DNA of 13,218 nt from an uncultured Rhodoplanes sp. (GCA_936924235.1 CAKZHN010000041.1:1-13218), one strand, 5' to 3'. Positions 1 through 6,637 are shown, counted from the stretch's first letter. The notes: generated by a model from the letters alone, not told the origin. Translations and numbers: made by a program.

Positions 1-965
1 GGATCGCGCAGCGCCTCTTCCAGCGTCGCCATGATGGTGACGCAGCAATCGGCCGCGGCCAGCACCGGTCGCCATTCGTCTGCGTTCTTGCTCACGATCA
101 ACGCAGCAACCGCGGCTTTTGTCGCCATCGCGTCCTTGCGGTCGTCGGCGAGCTTCGGATCGAGGCCGATCGCTGCCGTGAACGCCTCCCAGAACTTCTG
201 CTCCAGCGCCGCGCAGCAGACGAACTTGCCGTCGCGCGTCGGATAGATCTGGTAGCGCGGCGAGCCGCCGGAAAGCCGCGCGCCGCCCATGCCGGGAAAC
301 ACGCCGGTCGCGTGTCCGGCCGCGAGCGCGTGGCTCGCGAAGGTGAACATGCCGTCGGTCATGGCGATGTCGAGATAGCAACCCTCGCCCGTCAGCTCGC
401 GCTGGCGCAGCGCCAGGAGGATGTTCATCACCGCGGGCAGCGTGCCGCCGGCGATGTCGGCGACCAGCGCGGGCGGCACCACCGGCCGGTCGGGCGGGCC
501 GGGATTGAGCGCGAGAAGCCCGGTCGCGCCGATGTAGTTGAGATCGTGGCCCGCTTCACTGGCGCGCGGGCCTGTTTGGCCATAGCCGGTGATCGAACAA
601 TAGATCAGCTTCGGGTTGATGGCGCGGACCGCGTCGTAGCCGAAGCCGAGCCGCGCCATCACGCCGGGACGGAATTGCTCGACGAGGATGTCGGCGCGCG
701 TCAGCAGCGGCTTGAGCTTGGCGCAGTCCGCCGCGCTTTTCAGATCGAGCACCAGGCTCTGCTTGCCGCGGTTGAGCTGCGCGAACATCGCGCTCTCGCC
801 GTCGAAGCGCGGCTCGTAGTGCCGCATCTCCTCGCCGCCCGGCCGCTCGATCTTGATCACCTCGGCGCCCGCTTCGGCGAGCATCAGCGTCGCCAGCGGC
901 CCAGGCAGCAGCGTCGTGAAGTCGAGCACCAGAAGTCCGGACAGTGGCTGCATTTTGGGCTGCAT
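1..965 (-). CDS. Alpha-methylacyl-CoA racemase-like CaiB/BaiF family enzyme (C-terminus cut by window edge)
   Basis: The 321 visible residues are the N-terminal part of a family III CoA-transferase fold protein. The opening, LSGLLVLDFTTLLPGPLAT, and the IKIERPGGEEMR block are typical. Three residues recalled as catalytic in alpha-methylacyl-CoA racemases line up: His140 in AGHDLNY, Asp170 in LVADIAGG, and Glu255 in AALEQKF. The later DCCV-T-LEEA segment also matches that subfamily. This favours racemisation of 2-methyl-branched acyl-CoA over formyl-CoA transfer, although a transferase cannot be excluded because Asp170 serves both chemistries. The start is the ATG at 965, which has a good upstream GGAGGC; the in-frame ATG at 953 is too far from it. 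The gene lies 17 bp after the AEC permease gene in the same direction, so the two probably share a transcript. The stop codon lies outside the window. The family is certain; the substrate is unknown. Confidence 0.88.
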   Translation of the reverse strand, partial: MQPKMQPLSGLLVLDFTTLLPGPLATLMLAEAGAEVIKIERPGGEEMRHYEPRFDGESAMFAQLNRGKQSLVLDLKSAADCAKLKPLLTRADILVEQFRPGVMARLGFGYDAVRAINPKLIYCSITGYGQTGPRASEAGHDLNYIGATGLLALNPGPPDRPVVPPALVADIAGGTLPAVMNILLALRQRELTGEGCYLDIAMTDGMFTFASHALAAGHATGVFPGMGGARLSGGSPRYQIYPTRDGKFVCCAALEQKFWEAFTAAIGLDPKLADDRKDAMATKAAVAALIVSKNADEWRPVLAAADCCVTIMATLEEALRD

Positions 966-982
966 TTCCGCCTCCAGGCGGC

Positions 983-1942
983 TCAGTGCAGCAGGACACG
1001 ATCCACTATGCCATGCTGCACGAGCCACATCACCGTGGTCAGTGTAGCAACCGAAACGAGCGTGCCAATCAGCACCGAGGCCGAGGCCGGCTCAAGCCAA
1101 GCCTGGTATTGCCGCGCCAGCACGAACACGCTGAGCGCCGGCGGCAGCGCCGCCATGAGCACTGCGGCCTTCACCCAGGCGGGATCGAATGGCCCGAACG
1201 TGGTGAGCAGCAGCAGCGCCACGATGGGATGCAGCACGAGCTTGATCAGCACCAGGATGGGCACGTCCCACGGCACGCTTTTGAGCCGCGTCAGCGCCAC
1301 CGTGACGCCGAGCGTGAACAGCGCGCAGGGCGCCGACGCGTTGGCCAGAAATTGCAGGAGCTTGTCGATCGCGGCGGGCGGCTCGAAGCGCAACGCCGCC
1401 GACAGCGCGCCGAGCGCGCTTGCGACCATCAGCGGATGCAGTGCGATCTTTCGCACCACATCGAGCGCGGTCGCACCGAAGCCTTTGCCGAGCGGCCGCG
1501 CCAGCGCCATCAGGAACGGCACGATCGAGAAGAACAGCAGTGTCTCGAAGCAGAAGATCAGCGCCACCGGCGCCGCGGCCTGTGCTCCGACGGTCGCGAG
1601 CGCCAAGCCAGGCCCCATGTAGCCGATGTTGCCGTAGGCGCCGGCGAGCTGTCCGATCGCCGCTTCGGCCAGATCGCGCCGGATCAGATACGCGACCGCA
1701 AGCGACAGCATCAGCACCGTGAAGGTGCCAAGCGTGGCCGTTGCGATGAACGGCACGTTGTTGAGCTGCTCGAACGGAGTCTTGGCGAGGATGCGATAGA
1801 ACAGCGCCGGCAGCGTCATGTAGAGGATGAAGAAATCCATCCAGGTCAGGCCGGTCACCGGCAGGCGCATGACCCGTCCGCTGGCGAACCCTAAGAAGAT
1901 CAGGCCGAAATACGGCAGCGCGAGATTGAGGACGTCGATCAC
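983..1942 (-). CDS. AEC (auxin efflux carrier) family permease
   Basis: This 319-residue, very hydrophobic inner-membrane protein has about ten predicted membrane segments in two halves separated by a short hydrophilic stretch near residues 150-170. The N-terminal DVLNLALPYFGLIFLGF segment, the central GAYGNIGYMGPGL motif with its Gly/Asn kink, and the C-terminal AALPPALSVFVLARQY segment are typical of the AEC family (Pfam Mem_trans). That family includes MdcF-like malonate and YfdV-like carriers; bacterial members mostly move small organic anions. The start is a GTG at 1942, chosen because the first membrane helix begins right after it; there is no convincing Shine-Dalgarno sequence. The CoA-ester enzyme gene starts 17 bp downstream. 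A malyl-CoA-type lyase is divergent across a 165-bp gap, which suggests that the carrier imports a carboxylate destined for CoA-ester metabolism. This substrate idea is inference. Confidence 0.9.
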   Translation of the reverse strand: MIDVLNLALPYFGLIFLGFASGRVMRLPVTGLTWMDFFILYMTLPALFYRILAKTPFEQLNNVPFIATATLGTFTVLMLSLAVAYLIRRDLAEAAIGQLAGAYGNIGYMGPGLALATVGAQAAAPVALIFCFETLLFFSIVPFLMALARPLGKGFGATALDVVRKIALHPLMVASALGALSAALRFEPPAAIDKLLQFLANASAPCALFTLGVTVALTRLKSVPWDVPILVLIKLVLHPIVALLLLTTFGPFDPAWVKAAVLMAALPPALSVFVLARQYQAWLEPASASVLIGTLVSVATLTTVMWLVQHGIVDRVLLH

Positions 1943-1987
1943 GGGGTCTGTCGTTGTGGCTTTTTAGCCATTGATTCTGGCCTGGAA

Positions 1988-2002
1988 TGGCACGCCCCTT
2001 GC
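1988..2002 (+). promoter_or_regulatory. Sigma-54 (RpoN) -24/-12 promoter upstream of the malyl-CoA lyase gene
   Basis: The sequence TGGCACGCCCCTTGC fits the established RpoN consensus TGGCACG-N4-TTGC with no mismatch in the core. The GG (1989-1990) and GC (2001-2002) are separated by exactly ten bases, the spacing sigma-54 requires. The predicted transcript start is near 2014, giving a leader of about 94 nt before the lyase ATG at 2108. Transcription would need an AAA+ enhancer-binding activator whose site should lie upstream, possibly inside the start of the permease gene. No activator gene is in the window. Confidence 0.72.
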
Positions 2003-2010
2003 CTGCCTGA

Positions 2011-2040
2011 TCCTCAGGGCCGGGACAAGTCCGGCCAGGA
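2011..2040 (+). repeat. Imperfect inverted repeat in the malyl-CoA lyase leader
   Basis: The arms TCCT(CAG)GGCCGG and CCGGCCAGGA pair around the loop GACAAGT, with a 3-nt bulge. The element sits at the predicted sigma-54 transcript start, so it would form a hairpin at the very 5' end of the mRNA or act as a DNA-level operator. No function is known. Confidence 0.4.
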
Positions 2041-2107
2041 AAGCTGCGAAGAAAGCTACGACTTTCGGCGGTTGCAAACCGCGCGCTGATGCCGTTGGTA
2101 TCGCACC

Positions 2108-3163
2108 ATGAAGCTGCCGCGTCCGTTCTTTCAGCCCTTGGCCATCGGAGCGCCCGCCCCGCTACGCGAGCTGCCGGTCAAGCTCGAGCGCATGATTCAC
2201 TTCGTGCCGCCGCACATCGAGAAGGTCACCGCCAAGGTGCCCGAACTCGTGCGCCAGGTGGACGTCGTGCTCGGCAATCTGGAGGACGCCATCCCGGCCG
2301 ACGCCAAGGAGGCCGCGCGCAAGGGCTTCATCGCCATGGCCAAGGCCACCGACTTCGGCGCGACCGGGCTGTGGACCCGGATCAACTCGTTGAACTCGCC
2401 CTGGGTGCTCGACGACATCACCGAGATCGTGGCGACGATCGGCAACAAGCTCGACGTAATGATGCTGCCCAAGGTCGAGGGCGCGTGGGACATCCACTAT
2501 CTCGACCAGCTGCTGGCCCAGCTCGAGGCCAAGCACGCGGTCAAGAAGCCGATCCTCATTCACGCCATCCTGGAAACCGCCCAGGGCGTCAACAACGTGG
2601 AACAGATCGCCACAGCGTCGCCGCGCATGCACGGCATGAGTCTCGGGCCGGCCGATCTCGCGGCCTCGCGCGGCATGAAGACCACGCGCGTCGGCGGCGG
2701 CCATCCCGACTATTTCGTGCTCGCCGACGGCAAGAACTTGGCTGACAAGACCGGCGAGACGCGCACCCGATACCAGCAGGACCTCTGGCACTACACCACC
2801 GCCAAGATGGTCGACGCCTGCGCGGCAGCGGGCATCAAGCCGTTTTATGGACCATTCGGCGATTTTTCGGATCCCGAAGGATGCGAGTCACAATTCCGCA
2901 ACTCCTTCCTGATGGGCTGCGCCGGCGCGTGGTCGCTGCATCCGACCCAGATCGCCATCGCCAAGCGCGTGTTTTCGCCAGATCCGGCGGAGGTCGCGAT
3001 GGCCAAAAAGATCATCGACGCCATGCCGGACGGCACCGGCGCCGTGATGATCGACGGCAAGATGCAGGACGATGCAACTTGGAAGCAAGCCAAAGTGGTG
3101 TTTGATCTGGCCAAGCTGGTCGCGGCCAAGGATCCAGAACTTGCGGTGCGTTACGGACTATAA
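2108..3163 (+). CDS. mcl: Malyl-CoA/beta-methylmalyl-CoA/citramalyl-CoA lyase, Chloroflexus type (HpcH/HpaI-CitE superfamily)
   Basis: This 351-residue cytosolic, Mg-dependent enzyme would reversibly split malyl-CoA to acetyl-CoA and glyoxylate. Relatives also handle beta-methylmalyl-CoA and (S)-citramalyl-CoA. Visible landmarks are NLEDAIPADAKEAARKGF (57-74), Arg91 in TRINSLNSPW, the metal-ligand Glu156 in ETAQG, and Asp183 in LGPADLAASRGMKTTR. The C-terminal block DGKMQDDATWKQAK (317-330) contributes an aspartate to the active site in this family. Length and blocks match my recollection of Chloroflexus aurantiacus Mcl (about 348 aa) much better than the shorter (about 318 aa) Rhodobacter enzyme. 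The ATG at 2108 has no Shine-Dalgarno sequence, but conserved residues begin immediately (FQPLAIGAPAPLRELPV), so a start at 2192 would remove family sequence. A sigma-54 promoter lies upstream. Its in vivo substrate is not settled by sequence. Confidence 0.88.
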   Translation: MKLPRPFFQPLAIGAPAPLRELPVKLERMIHFVPPHIEKVTAKVPELVRQVDVVLGNLEDAIPADAKEAARKGFIAMAKATDFGATGLWTRINSLNSPWVLDDITEIVATIGNKLDVMMLPKVEGAWDIHYLDQLLAQLEAKHAVKKPILIHAILETAQGVNNVEQIATASPRMHGMSLGPADLAASRGMKTTRVGGGHPDYFVLADGKNLADKTGETRTRYQQDLWHYTTAKMVDACAAAGIKPFYGPFGDFSDPEGCESQFRNSFLMGCAGAWSLHPTQIAIAKRVFSPDPAEVAMAKKIIDAMPDGTGAVMIDGKMQDDATWKQAKVVFDLAKLVAAKDPELAVRYGL

Positions 3164-3216
3164 GGCTTCTGCGCGGGTTGATTCAGCATTAGGCTAGGCG
3201 GTCGAGAGCAACGGAC

Positions 3217-3585
3217 ATGACACAGAACACAATCAAGAAGCTGTACGACAGCCCTTCCCGGACGCGGCTCGCCAAGTACAAGCTTGGCGAGGTGGTCAAG
3301 CATCGCGTGTTCCCGTTCCGCGGCGTGATCTTCGACATCGACCCGGTGTTCAACAACACCGAGGAATGGTGGCTTTCGATCCCCGAGAACGTGCGGCCGA
3401 GCAAGGACCAGCCGTACTACCACCTCTACGCCGAGAACGCCGAAAGCGAGTACATCGCCTACGTGTCGGAGCAGAACCTGTTGCCGGACAACACCGGCAA
3501 GCCGGTGCGCCATCCGCAGATCGCCGAGGTGTTCGAGCGCGACGACGATGGCAGCTATCACCCGCGCAACACGGTGTTGAACTGA
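3217..3585 (+). CDS. hspQ: Heat shock protein HspQ / YccV-like hemimethylated-DNA-binding domain protein
   Basis: A 122-residue cytosolic protein with one YccV-like domain. The family-typical run is AKYKLGEVVKHRVFPFRGVI (20-39), then FDIDP, EEWW (49-52), PYYHLYAENAES and YVSEQNLLPD. In E. coli, HspQ is a small heat-shock protein that acts as a specificity factor for the Lon protease and was first described as binding hemimethylated oriC DNA. The N-terminal 19 residues are a short hydrophilic extension common in alphaproteobacterial members. The gene starts 53 bp after the lyase gene on the same strand and could be read through from it; no separate promoter is obvious. A strong terminator follows 41 bp after the stop. 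A link to the lyase pathway is not implied. Confidence 0.92.
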   Translation: MTQNTIKKLYDSPSRTRLAKYKLGEVVKHRVFPFRGVIFDIDPVFNNTEEWWLSIPENVRPSKDQPYYHLYAENAESEYIAYVSEQNLLPDNTGKPVRHPQIAEVFERDDDGSYHPRNTVLN

Positions 3586-3626
3586 AGCCGGCTTAACTCG
3601 ACCGCCAAAGATCAACAGCCAAACAA

Positions 3627-3652
3627 AAAGGCCCGCATCGCTGCGGGCCTTT
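3627..3652. terminator. Bidirectional Rho-independent terminator between hspQ and the ialB-like gene
   Basis: A perfect 11-bp stem (AAAGGCCCGCA / TGCGGGCCTTT) closes a TCGC loop. Reading rightward it is followed by TTCTGCTTTT; reading leftward the A-run before the stem supplies T residues. It lies between two convergent genes (stops at 3585 and 3675), so it should end both transcripts. Confidence 0.9.
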
Positions 3653-3674
3653 CTGCTTTTGGTTTGAACCGGAC

Positions 3675-4487
3675 TCAGCGCGTCGGCTGCTGCTGGCTCT
3701 CGAGCCGCTCGCGCGCCTTCTCGGCCCGCTTCTGCAGCTCTTCCTGCAGCTTCTTCTGCTGCTCCTCGAACACCTTCGGGTCGGTCGCCGGGCCGTCGAA
3801 GGCCTTGGCGAAATCCTTGAGGTCGAGTTGCGGGCTCATCGCCTGGCTGTTCATGTGAATGGCCTGCACGGTGAGGAGCTGGCCCTTCTTCATCTGGTTG
3901 ATCATGTCGGCCGTCGCATCGTAGTCGGCGATGCAGCCGCCCGGCGGCACGACCGGCGGCAGGCAGGTCACGAACGGCGCCGTGGCCGGCTCGTTCTGGT
4001 CCACGATCAGACGCGTGCCGTACTGCAGGTTGACGCCGTAAGGCAGGCTCATGCGCAGAAGCTTCTTCGGCTCACCGTCCATCTCGATGACGGCGACGCT
4101 GACCACGAGCAGACCCGACTCGACGCGGCCGTCCTTGACGGTGACGCACACGCGCTTGGCCTTGGGATCGGCGTCCTTGTTGCAGAGCTTCACCCACGGC
4201 GAGAAGATCAGTTGCGGGGAATCGCCGCCGCCGTTGCCGGCCGCCTGCTGCTGTTGCTGCGGGGCCGCGGGGGCGGCCTGGGCCGGACGCTGGGCGGGCT
4301 GAGCCGGCTGGGCCGGTTTCGGCGGGGTCACCTGCCGGGGCGCCGGGCGCTGCTGCGAAGCCGCCGGCGGTTGCGCCTGGGCCAGCGCGCTCGATGCCGC
4401 GGCCGTCATCAGCGTGGCCGCCGATGCCAGCGCGACAAACATTCTTTTTGCGGTCCGCGGTGACGCGGACACGATGGGGTAGGTCAT
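3675..4487 (-). CDS. Invasion-associated locus B (IalB) family exported protein
   Basis: A 270-residue periplasmic or outer-envelope protein. A signal peptide with the hydrophobic core FVALASAATLMTAAASSA ends near residue 38. It is followed by a Pro/Gln/Ala-rich linker (39-85). The IalB domain (about 90-225) includes SPWVKLC, the VNLQYGTRL-VDQ segment and four cysteines (102, 114, 175, 185) likely to pair as disulfides. The C-terminal 40 residues are Glu/Lys/Gln-rich and probably a coiled coil. IalB is named from Bartonella erythrocyte invasion, but the family is widespread in free-living Hyphomicrobiales, where its role is undefined. The ATG at 4487 is chosen because it has GAGGGA seven bases upstream; the ATG at 4442 gives a shorter signal peptide but has no ribosome site. 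The gene continues to be open far upstream of 4487, but that extension is antisense to the binding-protein gene and is not coding. Confidence 0.88.
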   Translation of the reverse strand: MTYPIVSASPRTAKRMFVALASAATLMTAAASSALAQAQPPAASQQRPAPRQVTPPKPAQPAQPAQRPAQAAPAAPQQQQQAAGNGGGDSPQLIFSPWVKLCNKDADPKAKRVCVTVKDGRVESGLLVVSVAVIEMDGEPKKLLRMSLPYGVNLQYGTRLIVDQNEPATAPFVTCLPPVVPPGGCIADYDATADMINQMKKGQLLTVQAIHMNSQAMSPQLDLKDFAKAFDGPATDPKVFEEQQKKLQEELQKRAEKARERLESQQQPTR

Positions 4488-4509
4488 CAGATGGTCCCTC
4501 TTACCATTT

Positions 4510-4528
4510 CGCCGGGAAAATCCCGGCG
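4510..4528 (-). repeat. Stem-loop in the 5' leader of the ialB-like gene
   Basis: A perfect 8-bp inverted repeat, CGCCGGGA / TCCCGGCG, is separated by three bases. In the leftward transcript it would lie about 12 nt upstream of the GAGGGA ribosome site of the gene starting at 4487. It could affect translation or mRNA stability. The same bases also overlap a GC palindrome (4522-4533), so alternative pairing is possible. Confidence 0.45.
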
Positions 4529-4618
4529 CCGGGCCGTGCGGGCGCCCAACGCCTGTCTCGACGCCCCAATAAAGGCAGGAGCGTGACGCCTTGCAGCCGC
4601 TTGGCGGACGCCTGATTA

Positions 4619-4630
4619 GCCGAATTCGGC
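4619..4630. promoter_or_regulatory. 12-bp perfect palindrome, possible operator
   Basis: GCCGAATTCGGC reads the same on both strands. It lies in the divergent region, 39 bp centre to centre from the longer palindrome at 4656-4671. A palindrome of this length could arise by chance in this region, so a regulatory role is only a suggestion. Confidence 0.3.
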
Positions 4631-4655
4631 GGCCCGATAAAGCCTGATACCGCTG

Positions 4656-4671
4656 CAAACAGTACTGTTTG
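4656..4671. promoter_or_regulatory. 16-bp perfect palindrome, candidate operator
   Basis: CAAACAGTACTGTTTG is a perfect dyad, AT-richer than its surroundings, in the region shared by two divergent genes. It ends 101 bp before the GTG start at 4773 and lies about 170 bp upstream of the start at 4487. Its size suits a dimeric helix-turn-helix regulator. The regulator is not identifiable from the window. Confidence 0.45.
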
Positions 4672-4772
4672 GGGCATTGATTAACCTGGGAAACGCGTCC
4701 CCGGGCCGCACGGTTCACCGCCGTGCTAGACCGGTGCCGAACGCGATTCCTTTGGACGCAACCGGGACCACC

Positions 4773-6626
4773 GTGACCGTTGCCCATTCGCACGATGCTT
4801 CGCGCCGGCGGCCGGCCCTGTTTTGCGGGGTGATCGGCCTTTTGACCGCTGTGCTGCTCGCTGCGCCGCTGGCGCAGGCGCGGCCGGGCGTGCCTGAGCA
4901 CGCCATCGCGATGCACGGCGAGCCCGCCCTGCCCGCAGGCTTCGACCGGCTGCGCTATGCCAATCCCGACGCGCCGAAGGGCGGCCGGTTGACGCAGGGC
5001 ATCCTCGGCACCTTCGACAGCATCAATCCGTTCGTGGTGAAGGGTCTCGCGCTGTCGCAGGTGCGCGGCTACGTGGTCGAGAGCCTGCTGGCCCGCGGCT
5101 ATGACGAGCCGTTCACGCTCTACGGCCTTCTGGCGAAGACCGTCGAGACCGACGCCGACCGCACCTACGTCAAGTTCGAGCTCGATCCGGCGGCGAGGTT
5201 CTCCGACGGCAAGCCGGTCACCGCCGCGGACGTGGTCTTTTCCTGGGAGCTGCTGCGCGACAAGGGCCGGCCCAACTATCGGACCTACTACGCCAAGGTC
5301 GCCAAGGCCGAAGCGCTGTCGGAGCGCGTGGTGCGCTTCGATCTCACCGGTGCCGACGACCGCGAGCTGCCGCTCATTCTCGGGCTGATGCCGGTGCTGC
5401 CCAAGCACGCCGTCGATCCCGACAAATTCGAGGACACCACGTTCGAGCCGATCGTCGGCAGCGGCCCCTACACGATCGGCGCGGTCGATCCCGGCCGCAG
5501 CATCACCTTCAAGCGCGATCCGAACTACTGGGGCCGCAACCTGGCGATCAACCGCGGCTTCTGGAATTTCGACGAGATCCGCTTCGAGTTCTACCGCGAC
5601 AGCAATTCGCACTTCGAAGGCTTCACCAAGGGCCTCTACGACCTGCGCGTCGAATCCGACCCCAGCCGTTGGGAGACCGCCTACAACGTGCCGGCAGTGC
5701 GCGACGGCCGCATCGTCAAGGAGGCCTTCCCCACCGGGATGCCCAAGCAGTTCGAGGGTCTGGTATTCAACACCCGGCGACCGTTGTTCGCCGACATCCG
5801 GGTGCGCGAGGCACTCGGCCTCCTGTTCGACTTCGAATGGCTCAATCACAACTTTTTCTTCGACAAGTATCGCCGCTCGGCGAGCTATTTCGAGGGCTCG
5901 GAGCTGTCGGCGCGCGGCCGGCCCGCCGACGACAAGGAGCGCGCACTGCTCAAGCCGTTTCCGGGCGCGGTCCGCGACGACGTCATGGAGGGACGCTGGC
6001 AACCGCCGGTGACCGACGGCACCGGCCGCGACCGCGCCACGCTCAAGCGCGCGCTCGAGCTGCTTCATGCCGCAGGCTACGATCTCGACCGCACGGTGTT
6101 GCGCAATCGCGCGAACAAACAACCGTTCACCTTTGAAATCATGGTGACAACCAAGGATCAGGAGCGGCTCGCCCTGGCCTATTCGCGCGACCTCCAGCGC
6201 GCCGGAATCACAGTCCGTATTCGTGTTGTGGACGCGGTGCAGTACGACAGGCGCCGACTCACGTACGATTACGACATGATCCAATACCGCTGGGACCAGT
6301 CGCTGTCGCCGGGCAACGAGCAGGCGTTCTATTGGGGAACGGCCGCCGCCGATGCCGAAGGCACGCGCAACTACATGGGCGTCAAGAGCCCCGCGGTCGA
6401 CGCCATGATCGCGGCGCTGCTTTCCGCGCGGGAGCGTGATCAATTCGTCGCAGCGGTGCGCGCGCTCGACCGAATCCTGATATCGGGGTTCTTGGTGGTG
6501 CCGCTGTATCACCTGCCCGACCAGTGGGTCGCGCGCTGGTCTACGGTCGCACATCCCGCGGATACCTCGTTGTTCGGTTATCTCCCTGAAACCTGGTGGC
6601 GTGCGGCGCCGGAGCGGCGCCAGTGA
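4773..6626 (+). CDS. YejA-like extracellular solute-binding protein, family 5 (peptide/oligopeptide ABC transporter)
   Basis: A 617-residue periplasmic binding protein of the SBP_bac_5 family, close in size to E. coli YejA (about 604 aa). With a GTG start at 4773, an Arg-rich n-region and a hydrophobic helix lead to a signal-peptidase site after AQA (about residue 36). The mature protein opens HAIAMHGEPALPAGF, then NPDAPKGGRLTQG, a hallmark of the YejA/MppA-like branch. Further family blocks are DPAARFSDGKPVTAADVVFS, VGSGPYTI, RDPNYWG and RVREAL. The upstream TTG at 4677 and GTG at 4734 would put a long polar extension before the signal peptide, so 4773 is preferred; its ribosome site is weak. 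The membrane (YejB/E) and ATPase (YejF) partners are not in the window, so it is an orphan or relies on distant subunits. The next gene follows after 22 bp. Confidence 0.88.
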   Translation: MTVAHSHDASRRRPALFCGVIGLLTAVLLAAPLAQARPGVPEHAIAMHGEPALPAGFDRLRYANPDAPKGGRLTQGILGTFDSINPFVVKGLALSQVRGYVVESLLARGYDEPFTLYGLLAKTVETDADRTYVKFELDPAARFSDGKPVTAADVVFSWELLRDKGRPNYRTYYAKVAKAEALSERVVRFDLTGADDRELPLILGLMPVLPKHAVDPDKFEDTTFEPIVGSGPYTIGAVDPGRSITFKRDPNYWGRNLAINRGFWNFDEIRFEFYRDSNSHFEGFTKGLYDLRVESDPSRWETAYNVPAVRDGRIVKEAFPTGMPKQFEGLVFNTRRPLFADIRVREALGLLFDFEWLNHNFFFDKYRRSASYFEGSELSARGRPADDKERALLKPFPGAVRDDVMEGRWQPPVTDGTGRDRATLKRALELLHAAGYDLDRTVLRNRANKQPFTFEIMVTTKDQERLALAYSRDLQRAGITVRIRVVDAVQYDRRRLTYDYDMIQYRWDQSLSPGNEQAFYWGTAAADAEGTRNYMGVKSPAVDAMIAALLSARERDQFVAAVRALDRILISGFLVVPLYHLPDQWVARWSTVAHPADTSLFGYLPETWWRAAPERRQ

Positions 6627-6637
6627 CAGCAGACACC

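Larger units (their letters stand above)
1943..2107. promoter_or_regulatory. Divergent promoter region between the AEC permease and malyl-CoA lyase genes
   Basis: This 165-bp non-coding region holds a sigma-54 promoter facing the lyase (1988-2002) and a small inverted repeat TGGCT-tttt-AGCCA at 1957-1970. It also holds an imperfect hairpin just at the predicted lyase transcript start (2011-2040). No clear sigma-70 promoter for the leftward permease operon could be picked out by eye. Confidence 0.6.
4488..4772. promoter_or_regulatory. Divergent intergenic region with palindromes, between ialB-like and yejA-like genes
   Basis: This is the largest non-coding stretch (285 bp) and must hold promoters for both flanking genes. 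It contains a stem-loop in the ialB-side leader (4510-4528), a 12-bp palindrome (4619-4630) and a 16-bp palindrome (4656-4671). GCCTGAT occurs twice, at 4610 and 4642, 32 bp apart. A weak leftward sigma-70-like pair (CTGCAA, 17 bp, TTTATT on the minus strand, around 4570-4600) is possible but not convincing. Confidence 0.5.

Noticed and set aside
1..965. Assignment as mesaconyl-CoA C1-C4 transferase, which would complete a 3-hydroxypropionate bi-cycle set with the lyase
   Set aside because: The sequence matches the alpha-methylacyl-CoA racemase branch (AGHDLNY, LVADIAGG, AALEQKF), not my recollection of Chloroflexus Mct.
312..1894. Long plus-strand open frames (436 and 316 codons) at the left end
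   Set aside because: They are antisense to the racemase-like and AEC genes, whose products have clear family motifs; the plus-strand products show none.
2162..2791. A 209-codon minus-strand frame inside the lyase gene
   Set aside because: It is fully antisense to a strongly conserved enzyme, with His/Arg/Gly-rich composition and no start signal.
4677..4772. Longer N-terminus of the peptide-binding protein from a TTG at 4677
   Set aside because: It adds 32 polar residues before a normal signal peptide and uses a rare start without a ribosome site; GTG at 4773 fits better.
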